Assembly: GCA_011052055.1 (NCBI GenBank)
Contig: DRJW01000312.1
Span: forward strand, 1 to 8,746
Length of the DNA stretch: 8,746 bases
DNA from: Nitrospirota bacterium
GTDB taxonomy: Bacteria; Nitrospinota_A; UBA7883
Reading direction: 5' to 3'
The number at the start of each line of letters is the position of its first letter. Positions within the stretch are counted from its first letter, which is position 1. This document shows, one piece after another, positions 1 to 6,110 of the stretch. Under the pieces are notes generated by a model. It did no database searches and was not told the DNA's origin. It saw only the letters and a list, made by a program, of their open reading frames with translations. A program made the translations under genes and the position numbers.

Positions 1-2253
1 GAATGGTTCGCCTGGGATTCGTACCGCCGTTTTATAACAATGTTTGGCGATGTGGCGCTCGGCATCGACCGGCAGAAGTTTGAAAAAGCGCTGACAAAAG
101 AAAAACGGATCGCAAAGGTGAAAGCCGACACCGACCTTCCTTTAAGCTCGTTAAAGTCGCTGGTTGTTCTGTTCAAAAAGATAGTAAAACAGGAGACTGG
201 AAAACCTTTTCCGCAAAAACCGGAGAATCAACTTCAAAAGGCGATAGACGCCGTGTTCGCCTCGTGGCATAACAACCGGGCCAGGCAATATAGAAGGCTT
301 TACAGCATCCCGGACTCATGGGGCACCGCCGTCAATGTGCAGGCTATGGTTTTTGGAAACATGGGAAAAAACTCAGGCACGGGTGTCGCTTTCACCCGCG
401 ACCCGGCCACAGGGGAGCGCCGGTTTTTCGGCGAATACCTGTTTAACGCCCAGGGCGAGGACGTGGTGGCGGGGATCAGAACGCCTTTGTCGGTGGATGA
501 GCTTGGCGCGAAGCTTCCAGACGTGAAAAAGGAGCTGGACACGATCTACAGGAAACTGGAGAAACATTACCGCGACATGCTCGATATCGAGTTTACGGTG
601 GAAAATGGCCAGCTCTATATGCTCCAGACCCGCGTGGGCAAACGAACGGCGGAGGCGGGGGTGCGGATCGCGGTGGAGATGGTCAAAGAAAAACTTATCA
701 CCAAAGACGAGGCTATAAACCGGATTTATCCAGAGCAGATAGATCAACTGCTCCATAAAACAATCGATCCAAAAGCCAGGGTGGCCGCTCTTACCGTCGG
801 CCTTCCCGCGTCGCCGGGCGCCGGGGTGGGCAAGGTTGTGTTCACTGCTGAAGAGGCGATTGAGCAGGCGGCCAAAGGCGAGCAGTTGATACTGGTGAGA
901 CAGGAGACCAGCCCGGAGGATATCGGCGGGATGAACGCGGCCCAGGGGATATTGACCGCCACGGGAGGAATGACCTCTCACGCGGCGGTTGTGGCGCGGG
1001 GGATGGGCAAATGCTGTGTGGCCGGCGCTGAAAAGATAAAAATATCGATAAGACAGGGGATGTTCACTGTCGGCTCTACTGCAATCCACAGAGGCGACTG
1101 GATCACGCTCGACGGGTCGACCGGGCGGGTCATCGTCGGCAAGGCCAAGCTTGTCAAACCCCAGCTGTCGATCCATTTCCATACTCTTATGAAATGGGCG
1201 GACAAGGCGCGTGTTTTAAAGGTGCGGACAAACGCCGACACACCCCATGACGCCAGGGTGGCCCGCGAATTCGGCGCGGAGGGAATAGGCCTTTGCCGGA
1301 CGGAGCATATGTTCTTTGAAGGGGACAGGATCGTGGCGATGCGGGAGATGATACTTGCCAACAATAAAAAAGAGCGCCACAAAGCGCTTAAAAAACTGCT
1401 CCCGATGCAACGCAAAGATTTCGTCGGCATATTCAGGGCGATGGAAGGGCTCCCGGTGACGGTGCGTCTGCTCGATCCGCCGTTGCATGAATTCCTTCCC
1501 AAAAATGAAGTCGATTACGCGATTCTGGCCAAAGACCTGGGCGTATCTATAGGCGAGTTAAAAGACCGGGCTGGCATGCTCCACGAGTTCAACCCGATGC
1601 TGGGCCACCGGGGATGCAGGCTGGGGATTACGTTCCCGGAGATTTACGACATGCAGGTTCAGGCTATCATCGAGGCGGCGTGTTCGCTCGTCAGGAAAAA
1701 GATCAAAGTAAAACCGGAAATAATGATCCCGCTGGTCGCGCACGTCAATGAACTGCGCCTGCTACGCGCAAGAGTTATCGCCGTCGCGGACAACGTGATA
1801 AAAAAGGCGGGCGTTAAACTAGGCTATACGGTCGGATCGATGATTGAGTTGCCACGGGCGGCCATCACAGCCGATAAGATCGCCGAGGAGTCAGATTTTT
1901 TCTCGTTCGGAACCAACGACCTGACACAGACCACTTTCGGCCTTTCCCGTGACGACGCCGGCAGGTTCCTCCCTCATTATGTGGGAGAGGGAATATTGCC
2001 GTCGGATCCTTTTGTGACAATCGACCGCGACGGTGTCGGCGCCTTGATAAAAATCGGCGTGAGCAAAGGCAGAAAAACAAAACCGGGGCTTAAGGTGGGC
2101 ATCTGCGGCGAACATGGGGGCGAGGCGCAATCGGTTCGGTTTTGTCATGAAAACGGTTTCGACTATGTGTCGTGCTCTCCTTACAGGATACCGATAGCAA
2201 GGCTTGCGGCGGGCCAGGCGGCGGTTTTATCAAAAAAACCGGGCGGAAAATAA
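1..2253 (+). CDS. ppdK: Pyruvate, phosphate dikinase, C-terminal part (5'-truncated by window edge)
   Basis: Interconverts pyruvate + ATP + Pi and PEP + AMP + PPi in the cytoplasm, serving gluconeogenesis or PPi-linked glycolysis. The frame is open from base 1 and begins EWFAWDSYRRFITMFGD, a typical internal PPDK segment, so the start codon lies outside the window; the first in-window Met (base 40) is not the start. About 750 of the usual 870-900 residues are present. In window residue numbering: the rest of the ATP-grasp domain to about residue 220; the phosphohistidine swivel domain with GGMTSHAAVVARG, catalytic His at residue 327 (bases 979-981); then the PEP/pyruvate TIM barrel with GLCRTEHMFF, MIELPRA, FGTNDLTQTTFGLSRDD and the GICGEHGG loop, catalytic Cys at residue 702 (bases 2104-2106). 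No frameshift is seen. The Thr two residues before the catalytic His, the regulatory Thr of plant PPDK, is conserved. It ends in TAA, with no clear terminator before the convergent hicA remnant. Identification is secure. Confidence 0.97.
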   Translation, partial: EWFAWDSYRRFITMFGDVALGIDRQKFEKALTKEKRIAKVKADTDLPLSSLKSLVVLFKKIVKQETGKPFPQKPENQLQKAIDAVFASWHNNRARQYRRLYSIPDSWGTAVNVQAMVFGNMGKNSGTGVAFTRDPATGERRFFGEYLFNAQGEDVVAGIRTPLSVDELGAKLPDVKKELDTIYRKLEKHYRDMLDIEFTVENGQLYMLQTRVGKRTAEAGVRIAVEMVKEKLITKDEAINRIYPEQIDQLLHKTIDPKARVAALTVGLPASPGAGVGKVVFTAEEAIEQAAKGEQLILVRQETSPEDIGGMNAAQGILTATGGMTSHAAVVARGMGKCCVAGAEKIKISIRQGMFTVGSTAIHRGDWITLDGSTGRVIVGKAKLVKPQLSIHFHTLMKWADKARVLKVRTNADTPHDARVAREFGAEGIGLCRTEHMFFEGDRIVAMREMILANNKKERHKALKKLLPMQRKDFVGIFRAMEGLPVTVRLLDPPLHEFLPKNEVDYAILAKDLGVSIGELKDRAGMLHEFNPMLGHRGCRLGITFPEIYDMQVQAIIEAACSLVRKKIKVKPEIMIPLVAHVNELRLLRARVIAVADNVIKKAGVKLGYTVGSMIELPRAAITADKIAEESDFFSFGTNDLTQTTFGLSRDDAGRFLPHYVGEGILPSDPFVTIDRDGVGALIKIGVSKGRKTKPGLKVGICGEHGGEAQSVRFCHENGFDYVSCSPYRIPIARLAAGQAAVLSKKPGGK

Positions 2254-2322
2254 AAGCTGGTTACTCAAGACTTCTAAACGCGGACTTCACTTTTCGGCGG
2301 GATAGCGGATTTTTCAAAAACC

Positions 2323-2731
2323 TTATTTCTGGCGCCAGTCAAAAAAATCTTTCCGTGTACGCTCAATATCTTTGAGTATTTTTTCCGTTATTCCACGGCC
2401 CAAGTCCTCCCCTGTATGGAATGGCACAGTGGCCGTTCTACCGTCGGAATGTCTGAAAAACTTGTGACTGCCTTTCTGCCTAGCCTGTTCAAACCCTAAA
2501 CTCTTGAGATACTTAAGGGAACCTCTAAAAAGCGCTTTCGTAGCGAAATCGAGCGAAAAGTCGTCAGGCGAGGCGGCGAGACAAAATAGCCGCAAGCGTA
2601 GTAGATACTACTCCGAGGACGATTTTGACTCGGCAACGAAGCATGGCGCCTTTCACAGCCGATTGGAGCAGAAATGGATTATTAGAGGTTCCCGTAATTA
2701 ATTTCGCGGTAACGGTAGGCATTCTGGCCAT
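2323..2731 (-). pseudogene. hicA: HicA-type mRNA interferase toxin, split by a MITE insertion
   Basis: HicA toxins are small double-stranded-RNA-binding-fold mRNA interferases neutralised by HicB. The 3' part (2323-2516) encodes KYLKSLGF, then QKGSHKFF with the family's catalytic Gly-Ser-His, and ends FFDWRQK plus TAA. The 5' part lies beyond the inserted element: ATG at 2729-2731, eight bases after the hicB stop, encodes MARMPTVTAKLI before the element begins at 2693. Deleting the element, the adjacent C and one TTA copy joins the halves in frame as TAKLI-KYLKSLGF, a 75-residue protein of normal HicA length with His29 catalytic. As it stands, the insertion shifts the frame and the 5' half cannot continue into the 3' half. 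A longer open frame starting inside the element (2595) has an unrelated N-terminus and is probably not a real toxin start, though leaky expression of the HicA core from it cannot be excluded. Confidence 0.85.
2517..2693. mobile_element. 177-bp MITE-like element with inverted termini, inserted in hicA
   Basis: The left end reads GGGAACCTCTAAAAA and the reverse complement of the right end reads GGGAACCTCTAATAA, an inverted repeat of 15 bases with one mismatch. No transposase frame fits inside. The insertion is proved by the gene it splits: the two hicA halves rejoin precisely when it is removed. Flanks on the minus strand are AATTAC before and TTAAG after, consistent with a 3-bp TTA duplication plus one extra base, or a TTAA duplication with one copy mutated. 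A small, non-coding, terminally inverted, target-duplicating element fits a MITE mobilised by an IS transposase in trans; the mobilising family is not certain. A 12-base match to its end recurs at 5870-5881. Confidence 0.8.
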
Positions 2732-2739
2732 ACGACGGC

Positions 2740-2967
2740 CTATACCCCTATCTCCAATTGCTGTACGGCTACAAATTTCATCTGGACAGGCTCCTCTTCT
2801 TCAAGGCAAAGCTCGATCACTTCCCTTATCCTGGGATGAAGCTCCTCAAGGGTTTTGGCCTGGGTGTAACAACTCTTCAACGACGGAACTGTAGCCACAT
2901 AGTAGCCGTCTTCATCCTACTCGACCAGGACGGTGAAGGTATGAGGAGCGCTTTTCCTTTTTCCCAT
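2740..2967 (-). pseudogene. hicB: HicB-type antitoxin with an internal nonsense codon
   Basis: Read on the minus strand, ATG at 2965-2967 has GGAG at 2978-2981 ten bases upstream. It opens MGKRKSAPHTFTVLVE, hits TAG at 2917-2919 (codon 17), then continues DEDGYYVATVPSLKSCYTQ and AKTLEELHPRIREVIELC, ending QQLEIGV plus TAG. The total is 75 sense positions. The DEDGYYVATVPSLKSCYTQAKTLEEL signature is diagnostic of short UPF0150/HicB-like antitoxins, which normally read VE-Q-DEDG at the position of the stop, so a single CAG-to-TAG change explains the defect. There is no room for a C-terminal DNA-binding domain. TAG is also the natural stop of this gene and of the downstream cytochrome gene, so recoding is unlikely. 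Antitoxin-first order with hicA eight bases downstream is a known HicBA arrangement. Confidence 0.85.
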
Positions 2968-3117
2968 TCGACAAAAGCTCCGTGTTATTACAATTATTGT
3001 CAGGCTTTTAAAACAACCTTCGGCGGAATCCTTACTCCGCCTTCCCCTTCTATCGCATCTACAATATCACAAAAACCGCCCCTCAAACGAAACAGCTAAA
3101 TTCATGGCGAGCCCTTT
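2968..3117 (-). other. Intergenic stretch with a 31-codon coding remnant
   Basis: This lies between the hicB start and the transposase remnant. A minus-strand frame at 3000-3095, bounded upstream by TAG and ending in TGA, reads LFRLRGGFCDIVDAIEGEGG and then VRIPPKVVLKA. It has protein-like composition and no start codon, so it could be the tail of a lost gene that preceded hicB. I do not recognise the family. GGCGGA and TCCGCC within it form a 6-bp inverted repeat, but no U-tract follows, so I do not call a terminator. Confidence 0.2.
2990..3000. promoter_or_regulatory. Perfect 11-bp palindrome upstream of hicB (candidate operator)
   Basis: ACAATTATTGT is perfectly self-complementary around a central base and lies about 23 bp upstream of the hicB start, just 5' of its ribosome-binding site. 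Toxin-antitoxin operons are commonly autoregulated at such dyads, but this short HicB shows no DNA-binding domain, and AT-rich palindromes of this size can arise by chance. Confidence 0.25.
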
Positions 3118-3175
3118 GCTGGGCTGTTGGGCATTCATGCGAGCTTTTGCAAAACAAAGTGTTTTTACTCTGATT

Positions 3176-3295
3176 TTATTTCTTCTCCGCCGGAGGGGCG
3201 CCGCGAAACGGATCGCTTTCGGGCGCCGGTGAACCCGCAATTCTGCGAACCATCCCTATTTGTCCCACGTGGGTCAGGACATCGGCGATGCCGCC
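3176..3295 (-). pseudogene. Possible DinB-family protein tail (gene fragment)
   Basis: A minus-strand frame ending in TAA at 3176-3178 reads ADVLTHVGQIGMVRRIAGSP, then APESDPFRGAPPAEKK. The pattern D-[VL]-L-T-H-V-G-Q-I-x-M-[VL]-R-R-[IL]-A-G-[SA]-P is typical of the C-terminal helix of DinB-like (DUF664/YfiT) metal-dependent hydrolase-fold proteins, in which this His is one of the metal ligands. Nothing recognisable as the rest of a DinB protein precedes it; upstream lies the transposase C-terminal fragment. It may be a DinB gene truncated by the IS or by a later deletion. The identification rests on about 20 residues. Confidence 0.3.
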
Positions 3296-3312
3296 ATCAT
3301 CAGACCCTGTTC

Positions 3313-3589
3313 GCCGAATATCTCCTCCACTCGCTTGCGTATCCGTTGGCTTACTTGATAACCATCACAAGAGCCGCGTCTCGCCCCGAAAATCAACAGT
3401 AGGGCTACCCGGATCGTCATCCGTGGTTGGCGGCTCCTTCTCATCCTTCGGGCGAAAACTCTTCATCGAAGCCCACGCGTCTATCAGCGTGCCGTCCACC
3501 GTGAAATGTTCGTCAGACAAAAGATCGGACTCACGAATAACCGTCCTCCAATAGGGTTTGCATGCGTCATACAAGGTTAGATGACTCAT
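3313..3589 (-). pseudogene. IS5-family (DUF772-type) transposase fragment, deleted and frameshifted
   Basis: The segment ESDLLSDEHFTVDGTLIDAW followed by ASMKSFRPKDE and DDDPGSPTVDFRGE matches the middle of IS5-group DDE transposases, where the Asp of VDGT is the first catalytic acidic residue. After VDFRGETR the frame stops (TGA at 3365-3367). In the next frame the minus strand immediately reads GYQVSQRIRKRVEEIFG (3313-3363), normally found near the C-terminus of the same family. Roughly 150-200 residues that would join these motifs, including the remaining catalytic residues, are missing. The N-terminal third is also absent: the sequence before ESDLL (MSHLTLYDACKPYWRTVIR) is not typical of the family. 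It cannot be active. Confidence 0.8.
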
Positions 3590-3625
3590 ATCTCAAACGG
3601 CGCCGAAAAAAAAGAGTTCTTCAAC

Positions 3626-3647
3626 AGCCTGCCAGGAGCCTGCCAGG
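3626..3647. repeat. 11-bp tandem duplication
   Basis: AGCCTGCCAGG occurs twice head to tail. The first copy overlaps the inferred right end of the IS remnant, so the repeat may be slippage at the element boundary. Confidence 0.7.
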
Positions 3648-3662
3648 AAAGATTTCGCAAAC

Positions 3663-3691
3663 AGCCATCCAGCCGTTCAGCCGTTCAGCCG
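3663..3691. repeat. 8-bp tandem repeat, about 3.6 units
   Basis: The units are AGCCATCC, AGCCGTTC, AGCCGTTC and AGCCG. The repeat begins 11 bp beyond the 3' end of the minus-strand cytochrome gene. No terminator hairpin was seen here; function unknown. Confidence 0.7.
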
Positions 3692-3702
3692 GAAAAACAG
3701 AT

Positions 3703-4689
3703 CTAGAATTCTGAGAAGAACCGCAGTTTAAACTCGCCTTCCCTGTCGTCCAACTGCCTGTCCACTTTGTATGTTGTATATTCCGGTTGCACAGTTACGT
3801 TGTCTGTCAGATTTATCCATGCGCCGATTGTGGCCTCCTCCTCCCGGAGCTGGTAGCTGGGAGTATAGGCTGTATAATCGGTAAAAGCGCCATATGTTGT
3901 GTACGCGGCGCTCAACCCAAAAGTTTTATTGAAGCCTATCTTAGCCATAGCGTTGAAACTGTCGGAAGCTTCGTCCTTACCTATATTCCTTCCGGCAAAT
4001 CCAGTTTCAAACCCCCTGTTGGAGTAAACCGTCTTTAAATCGACTGAAACCGGGCCGATGGCGCCGCGAACACTGGCGTCGAGGCCGAACGATTTTGCTG
4101 AGATAAAATCATTGACAGCCTGCCTGCCCAGCAGGTTGTTCGGACCGGTATTGTTTGAGGAGCCGAACAAACCAAGAGTGAAATTGAGCCCGCCAAACCT
4201 CGGAGTGAACGCCAGCCTGTACCAGACCGAAGTGTCCCTGTTCCTGTCATATTGCAGGGCGTAGCCCAGCGACGGATTTAGCAGGCCTATGCTCGCCAGA
4301 AATAAATCACTCCCTACAAAGCCTGAAAAACCGGCCATATTACCGGTTTCGTCCAGTTGATTTCTCAAGCCCGGATCGTAATAGCGCAGATCGGAGCGTT
4401 GGGCTGAAAAGGATGCGTCCCACGAAGGCCTGGTATGAACCGAAATCCCTACTTTCAGGCTTTTTGAGGGAGCGACGCTTAAAACAGTAAGACCCTCCAG
4501 AGTAAATTTTCCAGACTGCTTGCCGGTAAGAAGCTGGGCGTTTTCCAACCCGCTCGTCTGGGAATGGCACCCGAAACACGAAACACCAGATTGGCGGGCG
4601 TAGCTTGGCATGGCAAAGCTCTCGCCAGGGTAAACCGCAACGATCAAAGATAGCAAGAAGGTTGCGGTCAGAAGATGCGCTCCTCTCAT
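3703..4689 (-). CDS. Small Cyc2-like outer-membrane monohaem cytochrome-porin
   Basis: Predicted 328-residue exported c-type cytochrome fused to an outer-membrane beta-barrel. The start is Met at 4687-4689, chosen because AGGAGG lies 4 bp upstream and the sigma-70 -10 box at 4717-4722 lies inside the alternative longer frame (Met at 4728). Residues 1-26 form a signal peptide ending ESFA. The mature protein begins MPSYARQSGVSCFGCH, with one CxxCH haem site (Cys38, Cys41, His42). The rest has no further CxxCH and is rich in alternating, Tyr/Phe/Gly-rich strands such as SVWYRLAFTPRF, NFTLGLFGSS and VQPEYTTYKV, with Asn/Asp turns. It ends KLRFFSEF, a terminal Phe typical of Bam substrates. The P-x-[FY]-A-R-Q-[ST]-G-x-x-CxxCH signature is shared with Cyc2 iron-oxidase porins and with other monohaem outer-membrane proteins. 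Cyc2 proteins are usually 400 or more residues with a 16-strand barrel; this is shorter. Electron transfer across the outer membrane is inference. Confidence 0.75.
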   Translation of the reverse strand: MRGAHLLTATFLLSLIVAVYPGESFAMPSYARQSGVSCFGCHSQTSGLENAQLLTGKQSGKFTLEGLTVLSVAPSKSLKVGISVHTRPSWDASFSAQRSDLRYYDPGLRNQLDETGNMAGFSGFVGSDLFLASIGLLNPSLGYALQYDRNRDTSVWYRLAFTPRFGGLNFTLGLFGSSNNTGPNNLLGRQAVNDFISAKSFGLDASVRGAIGPVSVDLKTVYSNRGFETGFAGRNIGKDEASDSFNAMAKIGFNKTFGLSAAYTTYGAFTDYTAYTPSYQLREEEATIGAWINLTDNVTVQPEYTTYKVDRQLDDREGEFKLRFFSEF

Positions 4690-4693
4690 CAAA

Positions 4694-4699
4694 CCTCCT
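4694..4699 (-). promoter_or_regulatory. Shine-Dalgarno of the cytochrome gene
   Basis: AGGAGG on the minus strand, four bases before ATG at 4689. It decides the start against the in-frame ATG at 4728. Confidence 0.8.
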
Positions 4700-4716
4700 G
4701 AAAATATACTGCTGGC

Positions 4717-4746
4717 ATTATAATCCAAAATCAGGAGCCTTGTCCA
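4717..4746 (-). promoter_or_regulatory. Strong sigma-70 promoter for the cytochrome gene
   Basis: The -35 box TGGACA (4741-4746) matches 5 of 6 consensus bases, the spacer is 18 bp, and the -10 box TATAAT (4717-4722) is perfect. Expected transcription start is near 4710, giving a leader of about 20 nt before the ATG. This suggests transcription independent of the upstream amrS gene. Confidence 0.75.
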
Positions 4747-4848
4747 TATAGCCGTAATGCATTGTTTTCATGCACTCTATACCATCAGATTCATAGGTTC
4801 TGCGCCAGTTTGCCTTTTTTTCACAAAACCTGGCCCAGCCGCCTGATT

Positions 4849-5856
4849 TTACGCGCCGATCACGCCAGACTCGGCTCCGCAAAAGCCGCATTTTCCATTT
4901 TCAATTTCGACTTTATCAACTGTGTAGCCTGAACGCTCTATTATCACCTTGCGGCATTTTGGACATAAGGTCTGGTTTGCGTTATCTGAAGCTATATTTC
5001 CGATAAACACATGCTTTAGCTTTTTGGACGCTATGGCAGACGCCCGCTCAAGCGTCTCCAGGGGAGTGGGGGGAGCGGTCTGCTGATAGTCAGGATGGTA
5101 TCGGGAAAAATGCAACGGAATAAGCGGATCGAGACCAGCCAGGAAATCGGTGAGTTTGAAAAACATATCATCAGAGTCGTTGAGTCCTGAAATTACGAGA
5201 TTTGTGATTTCCACATGGACAGACCCGACCGCCCGTCTTACATTATCCAGAACTACGTCGAGCGATCCTTTGCATATTTTTTTGTAAAACCTGCCGTCCA
5301 TCGATTTGATGTCGATATTCATTGCGTCTATCCATGGAATCAGCTCGTCAAGCGGATCAGGGTTTATCACGCCGTTGGTTACCAGAACATTTACCAGTCC
5401 TTTGGCCCGCGCCGCTTTTGAGCAGTCCAGAACATATTCAAACCAGATCAGAGGCTCTGTATATGTATAGGCTATTCCTATCGAGCCTCTCGATAACGCG
5501 AAATTTACAACCTCTTCGGGAGAAAAAAAACGTGTTGGATAATCCTCCTGGGAGATGTTGTAGTTCTGGCAGAAATTGCATTTGAGATTACAGCCGTTGG
5601 GGCCTATCGAGAGAATCCGGGAGCCGGGGAAAAAATGGTATAGAGGTTTTTTTTCTATCGGATCCATGTTCATCGAAGTGGTTAAGCCATAATTAATGGC
5701 CTTAAGCTCTCCGCCGATATTTTTTTTGCCCTTGCAGATTCCGGTCTTCCCCTCGAAAAGAACGCAGTTAAAAGGGCAAAGGCGGCACTCTACTCCTCCT
5801 TTTGTCCCTCTGCGCCAATGGGCGGCTGGGTAATAATCAACCTTCGCGCATGCCAT
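4849..5856 (-). CDS. amrS: AmmeMemoRadiSam-system radical SAM enzyme (PflA-like)
   Basis: Cytoplasmic radical SAM protein of the AmmeMemoRadiSam group, related to pyruvate-formate-lyase activating enzymes; the physiological substrate of the group is not established. From Met at 5856 (335 residues): an N-terminal Cys-rich motif ECRLCPFNC (residues 23-31) with GKTGIC (Cys41); then MDPIEKKPLYHFFPGS (64-79); then the 4Fe-4S motif CNLKCNFC (Cys89, 93, 96) followed by QNYNISQ. The TEPLIWFEY and VTNGVINPDPL segments are typical of the barrel. The C-terminus has a Zn-ribbon-like pair, LCPKCRK and CGFCGAES. All expected cysteines are present. Start choice: family alignment favours 5856 but no Shine-Dalgarno precedes it. 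ATG at 5883 has GGAAG 10 bases upstream and adds nine residues. A start at 5985 adds an atypical N-terminus. Partner genes (MEMO1-like, AMMECR1-like) are not in the window. Confidence 0.9.
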   Translation of the reverse strand: MACAKVDYYPAAHWRRGTKGGVECRLCPFNCVLFEGKTGICKGKKNIGGELKAINYGLTTSMNMDPIEKKPLYHFFPGSRILSIGPNGCNLKCNFCQNYNISQEDYPTRFFSPEEVVNFALSRGSIGIAYTYTEPLIWFEYVLDCSKAARAKGLVNVLVTNGVINPDPLDELIPWIDAMNIDIKSMDGRFYKKICKGSLDVVLDNVRRAVGSVHVEITNLVISGLNDSDDMFFKLTDFLAGLDPLIPLHFSRYHPDYQQTAPPTPLETLERASAIASKKLKHVFIGNIASDNANQTLCPKCRKVIIERSGYTVDKVEIENGKCGFCGAESGVIGA

Positions 5857-5869
5857 AAAAAAACTGCGG

Positions 5870-5881
5870 TTAGAGGTTCCC
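5870..5881 (-). repeat. Isolated copy of the MITE terminal sequence upstream of amrS
   Basis: The minus strand reads GGGAACCTCTAA, identical over 12 bases to both ends of the element in hicA. It lies between the two plausible amrS starts (5883 and 5856). No second end was seen nearby, so it is either a solo remnant or chance; a 12-base exact match in a window this size is unlikely by chance. Confidence 0.5.
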
Positions 5882-6055
5882 ATAAGGAAAAAGCTTCCGA
5901 TAGACCGCCCGCGCCCAGAGCCTGCGCGGGGTAACCGCCTCCACAAGGCTAAAGCGCCTTCACCAATGAGATCGAACCAGATCAACCACGTTACCGGCTG
6001 GGTAAAAATTGGCGGATACCCGATCCATATTTATTCATTTTAACACTTTTTGCTC

Positions 6056-6084
6056 TTTCGAAACCGTCTGACTCGGTTTATACT
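6056..6084 (+). promoter_or_regulatory. Candidate promoter with a dyad in the spacer, upstream of the GAF-GGDEF gene
   Basis: TATACT at 6079-6084 is a good -10 box, 26 bp before the ATG. The -35 position (TTTCGA, 6056-6061) is poor, which suggests an activator or weak expression. The 17-bp spacer is almost filled by an inverted repeat, AAACCG at 6061-6066 and CGGTTT at 6074-6079, separated by 7 bases. An operator in this position would compete with polymerase. Confidence 0.4.
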
Positions 6085-6110
6085 AGACTTAAATCACCCA
6101 TGACGCATGT

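Larger units (their letters stand above)
3118..3633 (-). mobile_element. Internally deleted IS5-type insertion sequence remnant
   Basis: This is the extent inferred from partly matching ends and transposase fragments. The right end (3615-3633, minus strand) reads GGCAGGCTGTTGAAGAACT, resembling termini of IS5-group elements with DUF772 transposases. The left end (3118-3136, plus strand) reads GCTGGGCTGTTGGGCATTC and shares the GGCTGTTG core in inverted orientation. The span is about 0.5 kb, against roughly 1.3-1.6 kb for intact members, because most of the transposase gene is missing. The left boundary is uncertain, since bases 3176-3295 may belong to an unrelated gene. Confidence 0.4.

Noticed and set aside
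373..1182. Long minus-strand open frame opposite ppdK (269 codons)
   Set aside because: It lies wholly inside the conserved PPDK coding sequence and its translation is rich in Arg/His/Pro with no family resemblance; it is a shadow of the real frame.
2329..2338. CTGGCGCCAG palindrome near the ppdK/hicA convergent ends as a terminator
   Set aside because: It has no loop, lies inside the hicA coding end, and is not followed by a U-tract in either direction.
2917..2919. Possible TAG recoding (readthrough amino acid) in hicB
   Set aside because: TAG serves as the terminal stop of hicB itself and of the cytochrome gene in this window, no recoding signal is seen, and the partner hicA is also broken; simple pseudogenisation is enough.
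2758..3099. 113-codon plus-strand open frame over the hicB region
   Set aside because: The opposite strand reads a clear HicB protein across most of it, and no ribosome-binding site or family resemblance supports the plus frame.
3699..3711. Overlapping BglII, XbaI and EcoRI sites resembling a cloning polylinker
   Set aside because: They overlap the last codons and stop of the cytochrome gene and encode its terminal Glu-Phe; flanking sequence continues naturally on both sides, so coincidence is more likely than vector.
4801..4848. Inverted CTGG/CCAG next to A/T runs downstream of amrS as a rho-independent terminator
   Set aside because: The stem is only four base pairs with an impossible one-base loop, and the T-run is not correctly placed for either strand.
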